In this document: in pieces, positions 34,536 through 42,839 of the stretch
Layout: each line of letters opens with the position of its first letter
How positions within the stretch are numbered: position 1 is the stretch's first letter
The notes under the pieces: generated by a model
What the model saw: the letters and a program-made list of their open reading frames with translations, nothing else
Databases searched by the model: none
Told to the model about the DNA's origin: nothing
Program-made: the position numbers and the translations under genes
Origin: Actinomycetota bacterium
GTDB lineage: Bacteria; Actinomycetota; Acidimicrobiia; Acidimicrobiales; JAMCPD01
Reading direction: 5' to 3'
NCBI GenBank assembly: GCA_023379935.1
Contig: JAMCPD010000009.1
Coordinates: forward strand, 18,083-82,082
Length of the DNA stretch: 64,000 nucleotides

Positions 34536-35270
34536 GTGACCATTTCGGCTTGTCTGTGGGAACTTATTCATGCGGCTTGTATCACCGCGTGTTTATTTTT
34601 GTTCGGCAAAACATTGCTTTGCCGGTGTCTTCTTGCTATGGTTACTTTTGTTATGAAAGCCAAACCTGGACTTACACGTGAGGTTAATGGGTTAGTGGTC
34701 CCTATCGCCGGGAGCTATACCTTAGATGTTGAAAAAAGTGTTGTTAAAGCTTCGGTACGACATATGATGCTCACCACCGTCAAGGGATATCTAAAACTGC
34801 TGCCCACAGAGGTACATATAGCTGAGCAAATTGAGGATTCGTGGGTTCAAGTACAAGTCGATGTCTCCACTTTGAATACGAGGGACAGCATAAGAGACAA
34901 CTATCTCCGCTCATCTGAGTTCTTAGACGTGGAGTCCTATCCAACATTTGAGTTTAAAAGTACAGCGCTTGGCCCGAAGTTGCCCGGGTGGATGTTGCAG
35001 GGCGATCTGAGCATCAAAGATCTTACAAAGTCTGTAGTATTTGAAGTAGACTTTTATAAAGTAACCGTTGAAAATGATGTAGGTGCCGGTGATGTCGCAG
35101 GTGCCGATACGGTTGGCAGGTTATTTTTTAGTGCGTGGACAGAATTAGACAGAGAGGAGTGGGGACTGACCTGGAGCAGGGCGATAGAGGCCGGCGGTGT
35201 AGTGGTAAGCAAAAAGATCAGGGTTGATATGGAGATACAAGCAGTTGCTGTCAGGAAAACCAAGCGATAG
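34536..35270 (+). CDS. YceI-family lipocalin-like protein
   Basis: A 244-residue protein with the YceI pattern: AGSYTLDVEKSVVKASVRHM, QVDVSTLNTRDSIRDNYLRS, FLDVESYPTFEFKST and the terminal beta strands. YceI proteins bind isoprenoid-like lipids in a beta barrel. The first about 35 residues are hydrophobic and Cys-rich, possibly a signal or membrane segment; starts at ATG 34638 or 34653 would remove it, but the -10 box placement favours GTG 34536. Its 3' end overlaps the cysE start. Confidence 0.85.
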   Translation: MTISACLWELIHAACITACLFLFGKTLLCRCLLAMVTFVMKAKPGLTREVNGLVVPIAGSYTLDVEKSVVKASVRHMMLTTVKGYLKLLPTEVHIAEQIEDSWVQVQVDVSTLNTRDSIRDNYLRSSEFLDVESYPTFEFKSTALGPKLPGWMLQGDLSIKDLTKSVVFEVDFYKVTVENDVGAGDVAGADTVGRLFFSAWTELDREEWGLTWSRAIEAGGVVVSKKIRVDMEIQAVAVRKTKR

Positions 35271-35910
35271 CGAAAAACCGGGCTTAGCGGGAGACATACA
35301 AAAACTTTTCTCTCAAAAAGGCACCATGGAAGGCAAACCAACTCTTTTTAAGGCACTGCATTTGGTGTTGAGTAGGCCCGGCCCGCTTGCGATAGTCTTC
35401 TATCGCGCTTCTCATACACTGTGGAAACACGGTTTTCACGTTATAGCTGAACTGCTTTGGAGGATGAGTTATTTTCTTACCGGGGCAGATATACACCCTG
35501 GGGCCGATATTGGAGGAGGACTGCGTATAACACACACCTCCGGTATTGTTATAGGCAAAGGCGTAGTAGTTGGGCGGGATGTGAACATACTGCACGGGGT
35601 AACCTTGGGGGGATCGGCTAAGGATCGTTTTGGTACCCCCTTTTTAGACGGCTATCCCCGTATAGGTGACAGAACTGAAATATGGGCAGGAGCCAAAGTG
35701 CTTGGACCTGTTCAGGTAGGCAATGATTGCCAGATAGGTGCAAATGCTGTGCTCGTCCACGATCTTGCTGATGGAGCTGTTTACACACCGGGTCGTGAGG
35801 TTATCAGCCTACGCCAGGAAGTTGCCGAGTTGACTCAAAAGGTGGCTGATTTGACTAAAGAGGTTGCCGACTTGACCTTACCTTCTGCTAACGATACCAC
35901 CGAGCGCTGA
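35245..35910 (+). CDS. cysE: Serine O-acetyltransferase, short form with coiled-coil tail
   Basis: Left-handed beta-helix acyltransferase making O-acetylserine for cysteine synthesis. Hexapeptide repeats run from GADIHPGADIGGGLRI to QIGANAVLVHDLADG; the catalytic His is in LHGVTLGG. The N-terminal regulatory helical domain is reduced to about 50 residues, the EpsC-like short form. I start it at TTG 35245 (TGGAGA 10 nt upstream) because the conserved DIQKLFSQ segment precedes the first ATG (35326). A heptad tail follows (EVAELTQ, KVADLTK, EVADLT), probably a trimeric coiled coil. The gene overlaps the YceI gene by 26 nt. Confidence 0.85.
   Translation: MLSGKPSDSEKPGLAGDIQKLFSQKGTMEGKPTLFKALHLVLSRPGPLAIVFYRASHTLWKHGFHVIAELLWRMSYFLTGADIHPGADIGGGLRITHTSGIVIGKGVVVGRDVNILHGVTLGGSAKDRFGTPFLDGYPRIGDRTEIWAGAKVLGPVQVGNDCQIGANAVLVHDLADGAVYTPGREVISLRQEVAELTQKVADLTKEVADLTLPSANDTTER
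35821..35880 (+). repeat. 21-bp degenerate repeats encoding the CysE heptads
   Basis: Units at 35821-35841, 35842-35862 and a partial at 35863-35880 diverge at several bases but each codes for a (E/K)VA(E/D)LT-type heptad. In phase with the reading frame. Confidence 0.8.
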
Positions 35911-35935
35911 GCAACAGGCGGCTCCAGCCGTGGCT

Positions 35936-36721
35936 CTAGCCCAGTTGTATAAGTTTGGAAAGCTCTAGCGCTTGAAAAATATTATTGATCTGTATGGTGA
36001 TTAGGCTGAGTTGGTTGGTAACAAGAAGCACTCCAAGTACGCCAAGAACCACCGCAGACCCCAGTGATATCGATCGTGAGTGTTGCTTGAGCCATTTGGA
36101 TGATTTGGTGAATTTCGAAAAAACAAGGCCTGAAAACAGGAGTGGTACACCAATGCCAGCGGAGTATGCTCCCAAGAGCACTCCACCTTGTACAATGTCT
36201 TTTTTTGATGATGCAATAGCCAATATGGAAGCAAGTATGGGTGAAAGACATGGTGTCCAACCGAATGCAAACGCCGCCCCCACGACAAGCGCCACACCAA
36301 CTCTTGCCTGTTCAGGGCTTTTGGTATTTTTTAATAAAATACTGCTTAAATGAAAGTGCCATTCATGTTGAAGCCATACTCTGTTTGATACGGTTGAGAC
36401 AATCATAAACAGCGCCATTGCTGTTACCACCGCGCCCGATATTCTGACCAATAACAGGTTGTTGTGCAGTAAAAGCCTGCCAAATGCGGTGGCTGATGAT
36501 CCCAGTGCCACGAAAACAATGCTAAAGCCTATGATAAACATAATGCCTTGCTTCATACTCACGAGAGAAGGGTTCGATGCTGTTGCTGCGGTGCCTGTTA
36601 TAAGGGTCATATAAACAGGGATTAATGAAAGCACACAAGGCGATATAAAGGAAATAACCCCGCCGCCAAAGGCGACCAGGTAGCTTATTGAAGTTGCACT
36701 TATGTGAACGGTTGCGATGAT
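35936..36721 (-). CDS. ccdA: Thiol-disulfide membrane transporter CcdA, non-ATG start
   Basis: Carries reducing power across the membrane for cytochrome c maturation. The first possible GTG (36634) lies inside the family motif and would drop the first redox Cys; in the same frame the sequence upstream reads SYLVAFGGGVISFISPCVL, which is the conserved CcdA start with SPC. The partner Cys is in FGWTPCLSPIL. No ATG, GTG or TTG exists between an in-frame stop (36745) and the SPC motif. ATA (36724) or ATC (36721, overlapping the mrp stop as TAATC) follow AAGGTGA (36738-36732) at 7 or 10 nt and are the likely starts. About 261 residues, six membrane helices. No CcsA or ResB nearby. Confidence 0.75.
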   Translation of the reverse strand: MIATVHISATSISYLVAFGGGVISFISPCVLSLIPVYMTLITGTAATASNPSLVSMKQGIMFIIGFSIVFVALGSSATAFGRLLLHNNLLLVRISGAVVTAMALFMIVSTVSNRVWLQHEWHFHLSSILLKNTKSPEQARVGVALVVGAAFAFGWTPCLSPILASILAIASSKKDIVQGGVLLGAYSAGIGVPLLFSGLVFSKFTKSSKWLKQHSRSISLGSAVVLGVLGVLLVTNQLSLITIQINNIFQALELSKLIQLG

Positions 36722-37875
36722 TATCCGGCAGTCACCTTGAGTTCAGGATGCCACCTTCTTGTGGGAGCCGTGTCGATCAGTTTCTTTGCTATCTGCTCAA
36801 ATATGCGTGAGGCTTCAGATGCGGGATCAAGAATGGCTATTGGGACACCATCATCGGCACCGCTTCGCATGGCGGGCAGCAATGGGACCTGTCCCAATAG
36901 ATCAACGCCCAGCTCTTTTGCCAGCATGGCACCTCCGCCTGATCCGAATATCTCGTAACGAACCCCGTCATTTCCTGTGAACCAGGACATGTTCTCTATT
37001 ACACCCTTAACGGGGAGGTTTAATTTCTGTGCTGCATAGGCACTTCGTTGTGCAACCCTTTGTGCGGCGGGTTGTGGGGTGGTTACAACCAGTATCTCAC
37101 TTCTCGGGAGATACTGTGCCAGCGATAATGATACATCTCCGGTTCCAGGAGGCATATCAATCAAGAAGAAGTCCGGAGCAGCCCACCATACATCCTTTAT
37201 GAACTGTTCGAGTGTCTTGTGCAGCATGGGGCCTCTCCATACGACAGGTTGATCATCTTCCACCAACAGCCCAAGCGATATACAAGCTATACCGTGCTCG
37301 ACCGGGGGTATTATTATGTCTTTTAGAACAGATGGTTGGTGCTGTACTCCCAGCATTTTTGGAATTGAAAAGCCATAAACGTCAGCATCCAGTATAGCGA
37401 CACTTTTCCCGAGTTGGCTGAGTGCAACAGCCAGATTGATGGTTACCGAGGACTTTCCTACCCCCCCCTTCCCCGAAGAGATTCCTATGACTCTTGTACG
37501 GCTGCTGTTCAGGTCCCCCTTGTTTTTTAGAAAGAAGTGCAGTGTTTCATAGAACTTTTCTCTTTCCGTATCGTCCATCAGATCAATTCTCAGTTGCAAC
37601 TTGATTGAACTGTCTGAACCGCTTACACCGTCTAAGAAAGCTGTTTCAATGCGGGTTTTCAACTCTCCCGGATAAGGCGGCTCGTTTTCTTCTTCAGGTA
37701 TGTTAATAACCACCTCTGTCTTATTGCGTTTTTGTTTAACCGACTTTATAAATCCCAACTCTTCGATAGCGAGTCGGAATAGGGGATCTTGTACCCGGTT
37801 GATAGTTATTGAGTTGGCGGTTGTCGAATCGGATTCAGTCAAGTTCTTTCGCCAGTTGTAAAACTGTATCGACAT
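36721..37875 (-). CDS. mrp: Mrp/ApbC-family Fe-S carrier ATPase
   Basis: P-loop NTPase that carries or inserts Fe-S clusters. N-terminal MIP18/DUF59-like domain (about residues 25-110), then deviant Walker A GISSGKGGVGKSSVT, Walker B FFLIDMPPGTGDVSLSLAQ and the family stretch TTPQPAAQRVAQRSAYAAQK. The CxxC usually found near the end (NMSxFxCPxC) reads NMSWFTGNDG, so the cluster-binding cysteines are absent, as in some actinobacterial Mrp proteins. The ATG overlaps the upstream gene by 41 nt; TTG 37842 would reduce this to 8 nt. Confidence 0.9.
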   Translation of the reverse strand: MSIQFYNWRKNLTESDSTTANSITINRVQDPLFRLAIEELGFIKSVKQKRNKTEVVINIPEEENEPPYPGELKTRIETAFLDGVSGSDSSIKLQLRIDLMDDTEREKFYETLHFFLKNKGDLNSSRTRVIGISSGKGGVGKSSVTINLAVALSQLGKSVAILDADVYGFSIPKMLGVQHQPSVLKDIIIPPVEHGIACISLGLLVEDDQPVVWRGPMLHKTLEQFIKDVWWAAPDFFLIDMPPGTGDVSLSLAQYLPRSEILVVTTPQPAAQRVAQRSAYAAQKLNLPVKGVIENMSWFTGNDGVRYEIFGSGGGAMLAKELGVDLLGQVPLLPAMRSGADDGVPIAILDPASEASRIFEQIAKKLIDTAPTRRWHPELKVTAG

Positions 37876-38962
37876 ACTCGTTCACCATGTCGAGTAGGAC
37901 TTGTCTTGCAGGCCTGATAGTATTCAAAGATCCGACAACTTGGCCTACATAGTAGTTGGCTAATTCACCGGCTCCGGTGTTTCCCGCAACTGCGGCATGA
38001 TCTATTCTCTCTATTGCTTCCTCTACCAGCAGGGGTTGCATAGGCATCGGTAGGGTTTCTGGGCTGTCCGGAGCTTCCCAGGCATCGGTCCACGCAGAGC
38101 GAAGTTGTCGCGCAGGTTTTCCGGTACGTGCACGTGAGCGTATAGTGTCGCTGGAAGAAGCGGCTAACATCTTTTGTTTGACAATCGGGTTGGTCTCCGC
38201 TTCTTCGGTAGTGAGCCATACTGATCCCGTCCATACACCTTGTGCCCCAAGAGCCATGGCGGCAGCCATCTGACGACCGGTGGCAATTCCCCCTGCCGCC
38301 AGTACGGGGGTTGGGGCTACAGCCTCTACTACTTCAGGGACCAATACCATGGTGCCTATCTCTCCCGTATGGCCACCCGCTTCGGTTCCCTGAGCAACTA
38401 TAATGTCAACTCCGGCCTCTTTTTGCTGGATAGCGTGTTTCTTTGTACCGGCCAGCGCTACTACGAGGACACCTTGTTTATGAGCATCTTCTATCAATTT
38501 AGGCGGAGGCGAACCTAAAGCGCTTGCTATCAGCTTTATCGGATGCGACAGCGACACCTCAACCAATGTATTGGGCAGAGACAACCGCCCCAGCTCCCCC
38601 TTGCTCCTATTCTCATCCTCGGGTAACGGCGGAACTCCGTATTTGTCTAACAGTTCTTCTAAAAATTTAACATGTTTCGGTGGTAGTATGGATTTGACAT
38701 CAAATCCCTTTAGATCTTCCGGCTTTACGTCCTCTAACCCCTTTAGGCTGGCCGGCACCAGCACGTCCGCACCGTATGGCAAATCCCCTATCTCATTTTC
38801 TATCCACTTTAGTTCTGTTTCCAGTTCCTCTGATGTGTAGGTCATAGCTCCCATTACTCCCAGTCCTCCTGCCTTGGATACTGCCGCTACAACATCTCTG
38901 CAGTGGCTGAAAGCTACAATTGGATATTCAATACCGAGTAGTTCACAGATTATATTGGACAT
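37835..38962 (-). CDS. Nitronate monooxygenase-family flavoprotein
   Basis: A 375-residue TIM-barrel FMN enzyme related to 2-nitropropane dioxygenase. Visible: GLGVMGAMTYT, VDIIVAQGTEAGGHTG (catalytic-His region), PVLAAGGIATGRQMAAAMAL and GAQGVWTGSVWLTTEEA (phosphate loop). An insert around residues 95-125 rich in Glu, Lys and Pro lengthens the usual barrel. Some relatives act on other alpha-acidic compounds. It leads the operon with mrp and ccdA. Confidence 0.88.
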   Translation of the reverse strand: MSNIICELLGIEYPIVAFSHCRDVVAAVSKAGGLGVMGAMTYTSEELETELKWIENEIGDLPYGADVLVPASLKGLEDVKPEDLKGFDVKSILPPKHVKFLEELLDKYGVPPLPEDENRSKGELGRLSLPNTLVEVSLSHPIKLIASALGSPPPKLIEDAHKQGVLVVALAGTKKHAIQQKEAGVDIIVAQGTEAGGHTGEIGTMVLVPEVVEAVAPTPVLAAGGIATGRQMAAAMALGAQGVWTGSVWLTTEEAETNPIVKQKMLAASSSDTIRSRARTGKPARQLRSAWTDAWEAPDSPETLPMPMQPLLVEEAIERIDHAAVAGNTGAGELANYYVGQVVGSLNTIRPARQVLLDMVNEYVDTVLQLAKELD

Positions 38963-39191
38963 TTTTGTGTTGTTCTCCTTGACTATATAGTCCCGGTTGT
39001 CAGTCCCGGTTATCTTATTTTTAAAGAATTGGTATAAAAACCACCTTCAGGTATAGGCGGTTAATCCATACTTAAAAGATTAGCCTATTTTTGGTGTATA
39101 GCAAAATCAACAACTACCGCCAGTACTTATTAGAGGGAATGGGTTGGGTAGTAAGAGAAGATAAAAATCTGGGATGCAAGGATCTGTGACT

Positions 39192-40391
39192 TTAAGAATA
39201 AACGGTACCAAGTTGGGACGAAGCCTTAGGTACACGAAAACTATGCGGATGGTAAATGCACAACGGGTCATCAGCAAAAGGGTTGCCCGTAGATGAGAAT
39301 GCCCTTGACCTTGACCCTCCGCATACTTGATTGAATTCACAATAGTTGCAGCGCCCTTCCAGCTTGGTCACATCTCGTAAGTTTTTAAACAACGATGAGT
39401 TTTTGTATATATCGACTAGAGGCTGGTTTCGTATATTTCCGGCGCTCAAAGGGAAAAACCCGCTTGGATATACATCTCCCGTGTGTGAGATAAACACGAA
39501 GCCCTTAGCTGCGTTGATTTCCATAGGTGGGCGTATGGGTAGTTTAGCGTTGTGAAAGTTTATCTTATCAACGAGCGTATTATAAGTTTCGCCGAGTTTC
39601 ATAATGTCTTGGTAGTTGTTTTCGTTTTGAGACTCAAGCATTTGACGGCAGAGCATTACGCGGCGGAACTGAGGAGCTTCAGTGGTTTTGATCGGTACTG
39701 TTTTGGAGAGATCGTAGGCTATGTTGAGTATGTCTTCAAACTGTTGAGGGCTGATCTGGTTGAGTGATCTACCCCGACCGGTAGGGACCAGAAAAAACAG
39801 GCTCCAAGTCATAACATCCAACAGATTGATCTGTCCAAAAATCTCAGGTATTTCCATAAGATTATGTGGTGTGACCGTGGTATTGATCTGCAGGCGCAAT
39901 CCCACTTCTTTGGCAAAATGAGCTCCTTTAATCGCCAGATCATAAGAGCCGTCAACTTGCCTGAAAGCATCGTGTGTTTGAGCTGTTGCTCCGTCCAGTG
40001 AGAGTGATATAGCGTTGGCGCCGGCTTGTTTTAGGCTTTGAAGGTTGGATCTTGTGAGCTTTGGGGTCGGGGAAGGTGAAGCTGATACTGCCAACTTTTG
40101 GCTTGCAGCATATTCAACCAGCTTGAAAAGATCCTCTCGCTTGAAAGGATCTCCGCCGCTCAGAATAAAAAGTGGGCGGGGTCTACCCAGTGCTGCCAGC
40201 TGATCTATCAACTGCATACCCTCTTTTGTTGTAAGCTGGTCTGGGTCTGGGTGAGTATCCGCTTCTGCCCTACAGTGTTTGCATGCCAAGTCACAAGCTC
40301 TTGTCACCTCCCAGATTGCCATAAACGGTCTTGTATCTAAATCAAACTTGACTTGCCTGATACGATTGTCTGTTGTGGAAATAGAAGCCAT
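39192..40391 (-). CDS. Radical SAM/SPASM domain protein
   Basis: A 399-residue enzyme. The radical SAM cluster motif is RACDLACKHCRAEA (CxxxCxxC) at about residue 33; ILSGGDPFKREDL is the SAM-binding GGD region; the C-terminal SPASM segment has CNYCEFNQVCGG and a later Cys (DPLCIYHP). The N-terminus (FDLDTRPFMAIWEVTRACDL) resembles the heme-d1/heme-decarboxylase and TIGR04053-like actinobacterial group rather than peptide-cyclising PqqE. Substrate unknown. Divergent from a flavin-binding protein gene 53 bp away, with overlapping -10 boxes in the gap. Confidence 0.85.
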   Translation of the reverse strand: MASISTTDNRIRQVKFDLDTRPFMAIWEVTRACDLACKHCRAEADTHPDPDQLTTKEGMQLIDQLAALGRPRPLFILSGGDPFKREDLFKLVEYAASQKLAVSASPSPTPKLTRSNLQSLKQAGANAISLSLDGATAQTHDAFRQVDGSYDLAIKGAHFAKEVGLRLQINTTVTPHNLMEIPEIFGQINLLDVMTWSLFFLVPTGRGRSLNQISPQQFEDILNIAYDLSKTVPIKTTEAPQFRRVMLCRQMLESQNENNYQDIMKLGETYNTLVDKINFHNAKLPIRPPMEINAAKGFVFISHTGDVYPSGFFPLSAGNIRNQPLVDIYKNSSLFKNLRDVTKLEGRCNYCEFNQVCGGSRSRAFSSTGNPFADDPLCIYHPHSFRVPKASSQLGTVYS

Positions 40392-40401
40392 TTCAAGTTT
40401 A

Positions 40402-40417
40402 AGTATAGTATTACAAT
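40402..40417. promoter_or_regulatory. Overlapping divergent -10 boxes
   Basis: Leftward TATACT (40407-40402) for the radical SAM gene and rightward TATAGT (40404-40409) or TACAAT (40412-40417) for the PPOX-like gene overlap in a 53-bp gap. Confidence 0.4.
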
Positions 40418-40444
40418 GAATGATTTAATCCCACGGAGAAAACT

Positions 40445-41494
40445 ATGTCGGAAAAGTTAAACAAAAACGTTTTGGAGGTATTAAAAGAGTTTCGTTGTTG
40501 TGAGTTTTCTACCGTCTCCAGAAGCGGTACTCCAGTTACCTGGCCTACGGTTACCTTATACCAACCCGACCGGTCATCTCAATCTAAAGAGCAAAAAGAT
40601 CAGTTTACTGTCACCACTTCAATTTCGTGGCCGCAAAAAGCTTTCAATATTCGTCGCAGTCCCAATGTGTCACTGTTTTTTTCCGATCCCACCGCCGCTG
40701 GACTGTATAATCCGCCTTTTGTGCTGGTTGAAGGGTCGGCTAAAGTTGATGACGCTATTCAATCCGACACCGTGGGGTTGGAACAGTACTGGAAGCTGCT
40801 TTACAAGCGTCAACCTGTCTCAAAGCTTTGGAGTACTTTACCGTTCCAACCCTTCATGGACTGGTACTACATGCGACTTGTGATACATGTGTCGCCGTCC
40901 AAGATTACATGGTGGCAGGGCAAGGATTTTGAACACAGGTTGAGTTACGACTGGTCCTTAGGTCAAGAAATAACCACAGGTCCACCTGTTTTTTTTACAT
41001 CATCTCATCAGCAAACGGGTGAGTATGAACAAACCGGTGCAATAAGATCAAAAGTGTTGAAAAAGCTGTCATCTTTTTCAACAGCTGTGCTTTCTATAAT
41101 GAACCGAGATGGATTTCCTATAAGCGTGCGGTGTTTGTTGAGAGTGGATAGGTATACCGAACGTTTAGAACTGTCCTTACCGGATGGATTCACCCCTCCT
41201 TCTACACATGCATGGTTGTTGTGCCACAGTTTCAACAGGAAGCTTTGGAGGGCGGACAGCTTTGGAATGATGGGGATATTAGAACCATTAAAATCTGAAA
41301 GCTACTCCTTTGAAAGTAATAACTTTTATTTTTACCCTACAACTTTTGTACAGGGAGTCGGTTCCAAACAACCTATTTCGGCATTTTCTTCTCTTATAAA
41401 GTCTAAGTCCGCCGCTTCTAAATATTTGGCCAAGCGTTCCTTGGTGCGTCCGAAAGTGGCATGGGATGAGCTGATAGCACTAAAGAAGTCCTGA
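40445..41494 (+). CDS. Pyridoxamine-phosphate-oxidase-fold flavoprotein
   Basis: A 349-residue protein. Residues about 8-165 match the split-barrel FMN/F420-binding pattern (CCEFSTVSRSGTPVTWPTV, KAFNIRRSPNVSLFFSDPTA, FVLVEGSAKVDD). The second half (about 195-345) looks like a further divergent split-barrel domain (KKLSSFSTAVLSIMNRDGFP, then ISVRCLLRV), suggesting an internal duplication in which each half has a STVxxxGxP start. CGGAGAA precedes the ATG. Role unknown; it is divergent from a radical SAM gene, which may supply its substrate. Confidence 0.75.
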   Translation: MSEKLNKNVLEVLKEFRCCEFSTVSRSGTPVTWPTVTLYQPDRSSQSKEQKDQFTVTTSISWPQKAFNIRRSPNVSLFFSDPTAAGLYNPPFVLVEGSAKVDDAIQSDTVGLEQYWKLLYKRQPVSKLWSTLPFQPFMDWYYMRLVIHVSPSKITWWQGKDFEHRLSYDWSLGQEITTGPPVFFTSSHQQTGEYEQTGAIRSKVLKKLSSFSTAVLSIMNRDGFPISVRCLLRVDRYTERLELSLPDGFTPPSTHAWLLCHSFNRKLWRADSFGMMGILEPLKSESYSFESNNFYFYPTTFVQGVGSKQPISAFSSLIKSKSAASKYLAKRSLVRPKVAWDELIALKKS

Positions 41495-41509
41495 AGAGAA
41501 CGGTTAAAA

Positions 41510-42700
41510 TTACGACCGAGTGGGCGCAAATACAACACAGCCGTTATGTCCGCCGAACCCAAAAGAGTTGGACAAAACAGGTCCGGGCTCGAACTTCCTC
41601 GGTGAGCCGTTTACAATATCAAGTTCTATTTCTGGATCGGCCGTCTCAAATCCGGCGGTGGGGGGTATCTGTCTGTTTTGTAAGCTCAGAGATACAGCTA
41701 CCGCTTCTATGGCCCCCGCTGCTCCCATAGAATGCCCGGTGATGCCTTTGATTGATGTCACAGGCGGCGGTGTATCACCAAATACCTTATGGATTGCTTG
41801 GGATTCTGCCGCATCATTTAATGGGGTAGAGGTCCCATGAGCGTTTATATGTACAATATCCGATGGTTTTAGGCCCGCATCTGAAATAGCCAACCTCATG
41901 CATTCCGTGGCACCGACACCACCTGGAGCCGGAGCGGTTATGTGATGAGCATCCGCCGTACTTGCTGTGCCGATTATTTCACAGTATATGTGTGCTTTTC
42001 TTGCTGTTGCATGTTGAAAGTCTTCCAGCAGTAAGGCGGCGGCTCCTTCCGCTATCACAAAACCATCGCGCATGGCATCAAAAGGACGCGATATGCCGGT
42101 TACGGACAGAGCGGTCATATTGGCAAAAGCCGCTACCGCCACAGGGGTAATAGCCGCTTCCGTTCCTGCTCCTATTGCAATTTCGCAACGGCCTTCCGCT
42201 ATTAAGTTTGCTGCGTGTGATATTGCATGAGTTCCGGAAGCGCATGCTGTTGCTACTGTTTCACACGGCCCTTGGAAACCCAAGTGCATAGAGGTTATAG
42301 CGGGTGCTGCGTTTGGCATAATCATCGTTACCAAGAAGGGAGATACCCTGTTCGCTCCCTTTTCATGCAAGACCATTACTTGTTGCTCGTAGGTTATCAT
42401 TCCTCCTATTCCAGTTCCGACTATTACTCCCGCTCTTTTGGGATCGGCCGAAGGAGACCCGCCATCTTCGAAAGCCATCATAGATGCGGCTAACCCCATC
42501 TGTGCAAATCGGTCTGTTCTGCGTACCTCCTTTGGTCCTAAGTATATACCGGGGTCAAAATCATTAACTTTACGTATTCCAAGCGGGGGTGAGCCGTTTA
42601 TACCCGCCCAGAAGGCATCCTTTCCTATCCCGGCACAGCTGACTATTCCAAGACCCGTTACCGCAACTCTGCGAAGAGCATTTTTGTGTTGTAGGTTCAT
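41510..42700 (-). CDS. fabF: 3-oxoacyl-ACP synthase II
   Basis: Condensing enzyme of fatty acid elongation, 396 residues. Thiolase fold with catalytic Cys in TACASGTHAISH, His in NAHGTSTPLND and His in TGHSMGAAGA; start RRVAVTGLGIVSCAG is typical. Last gene of the fab operon. The ATG at 42700 has no Shine-Dalgarno: it is preceded by an 18-bp repeat array that stays open in this frame back to the acpP stop (see findings). Converges with the PPOX-like gene, 15 bp apart. Confidence 0.95.
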   Translation of the reverse strand: MNLQHKNALRRVAVTGLGIVSCAGIGKDAFWAGINGSPPLGIRKVNDFDPGIYLGPKEVRRTDRFAQMGLAASMMAFEDGGSPSADPKRAGVIVGTGIGGMITYEQQVMVLHEKGANRVSPFLVTMIMPNAAPAITSMHLGFQGPCETVATACASGTHAISHAANLIAEGRCEIAIGAGTEAAITPVAVAAFANMTALSVTGISRPFDAMRDGFVIAEGAAALLLEDFQHATARKAHIYCEIIGTASTADAHHITAPAPGGVGATECMRLAISDAGLKPSDIVHINAHGTSTPLNDAAESQAIHKVFGDTPPPVTSIKGITGHSMGAAGAIEAVAVSLSLQNRQIPPTAGFETADPEIELDIVNGSPRKFEPGPVLSNSFGFGGHNGCVVFAPTRS

Positions 42701-42806
42701 CTTATAACCGTTGCCGTTCTTATAACCCCAGCCGTTCTTATAACCCCAGCCGTTCTTATAACCCCAGCCGTTCTTATAACCCCAGCCGTTCTTATAACCC
42801 CAGCCG
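42699..42806 (-). repeat. 18-bp tandem repeat array in the acpP-fabF gap
   Basis: Five perfect copies of TTCTTATAACCCCAGCCG (plus-strand sense; 42717-42734, 42735-42752, 42753-42770, 42771-42788, 42789-42806) and one degenerate copy (42699-42716) that includes the fabF ATG. Read on the minus strand in the fabF frame, each unit encodes GWGYKN without stops. The array fills most of the 139-bp intercistronic gap. Confidence 0.97.
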
Positions 42807-42839
42807 TGAAAGTCGTAGCTGTCTTTTCCGTATGAAACC

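Noticed and set aside
36634..36634. GTG at 36634 as ccdA start
   Set aside because: It would begin after the conserved SPC cysteine and remove the first membrane helix.
38989..39015. AGTCCCGGTT repeated twice after the NMO gene start
   Set aside because: Only two short copies in a 230-bp gap with no linked promoter or hairpin; too weak to interpret.
42699..42806. CRISPR array
   Set aside because: The 18-bp units are contiguous with no spacers and no cas genes are present.
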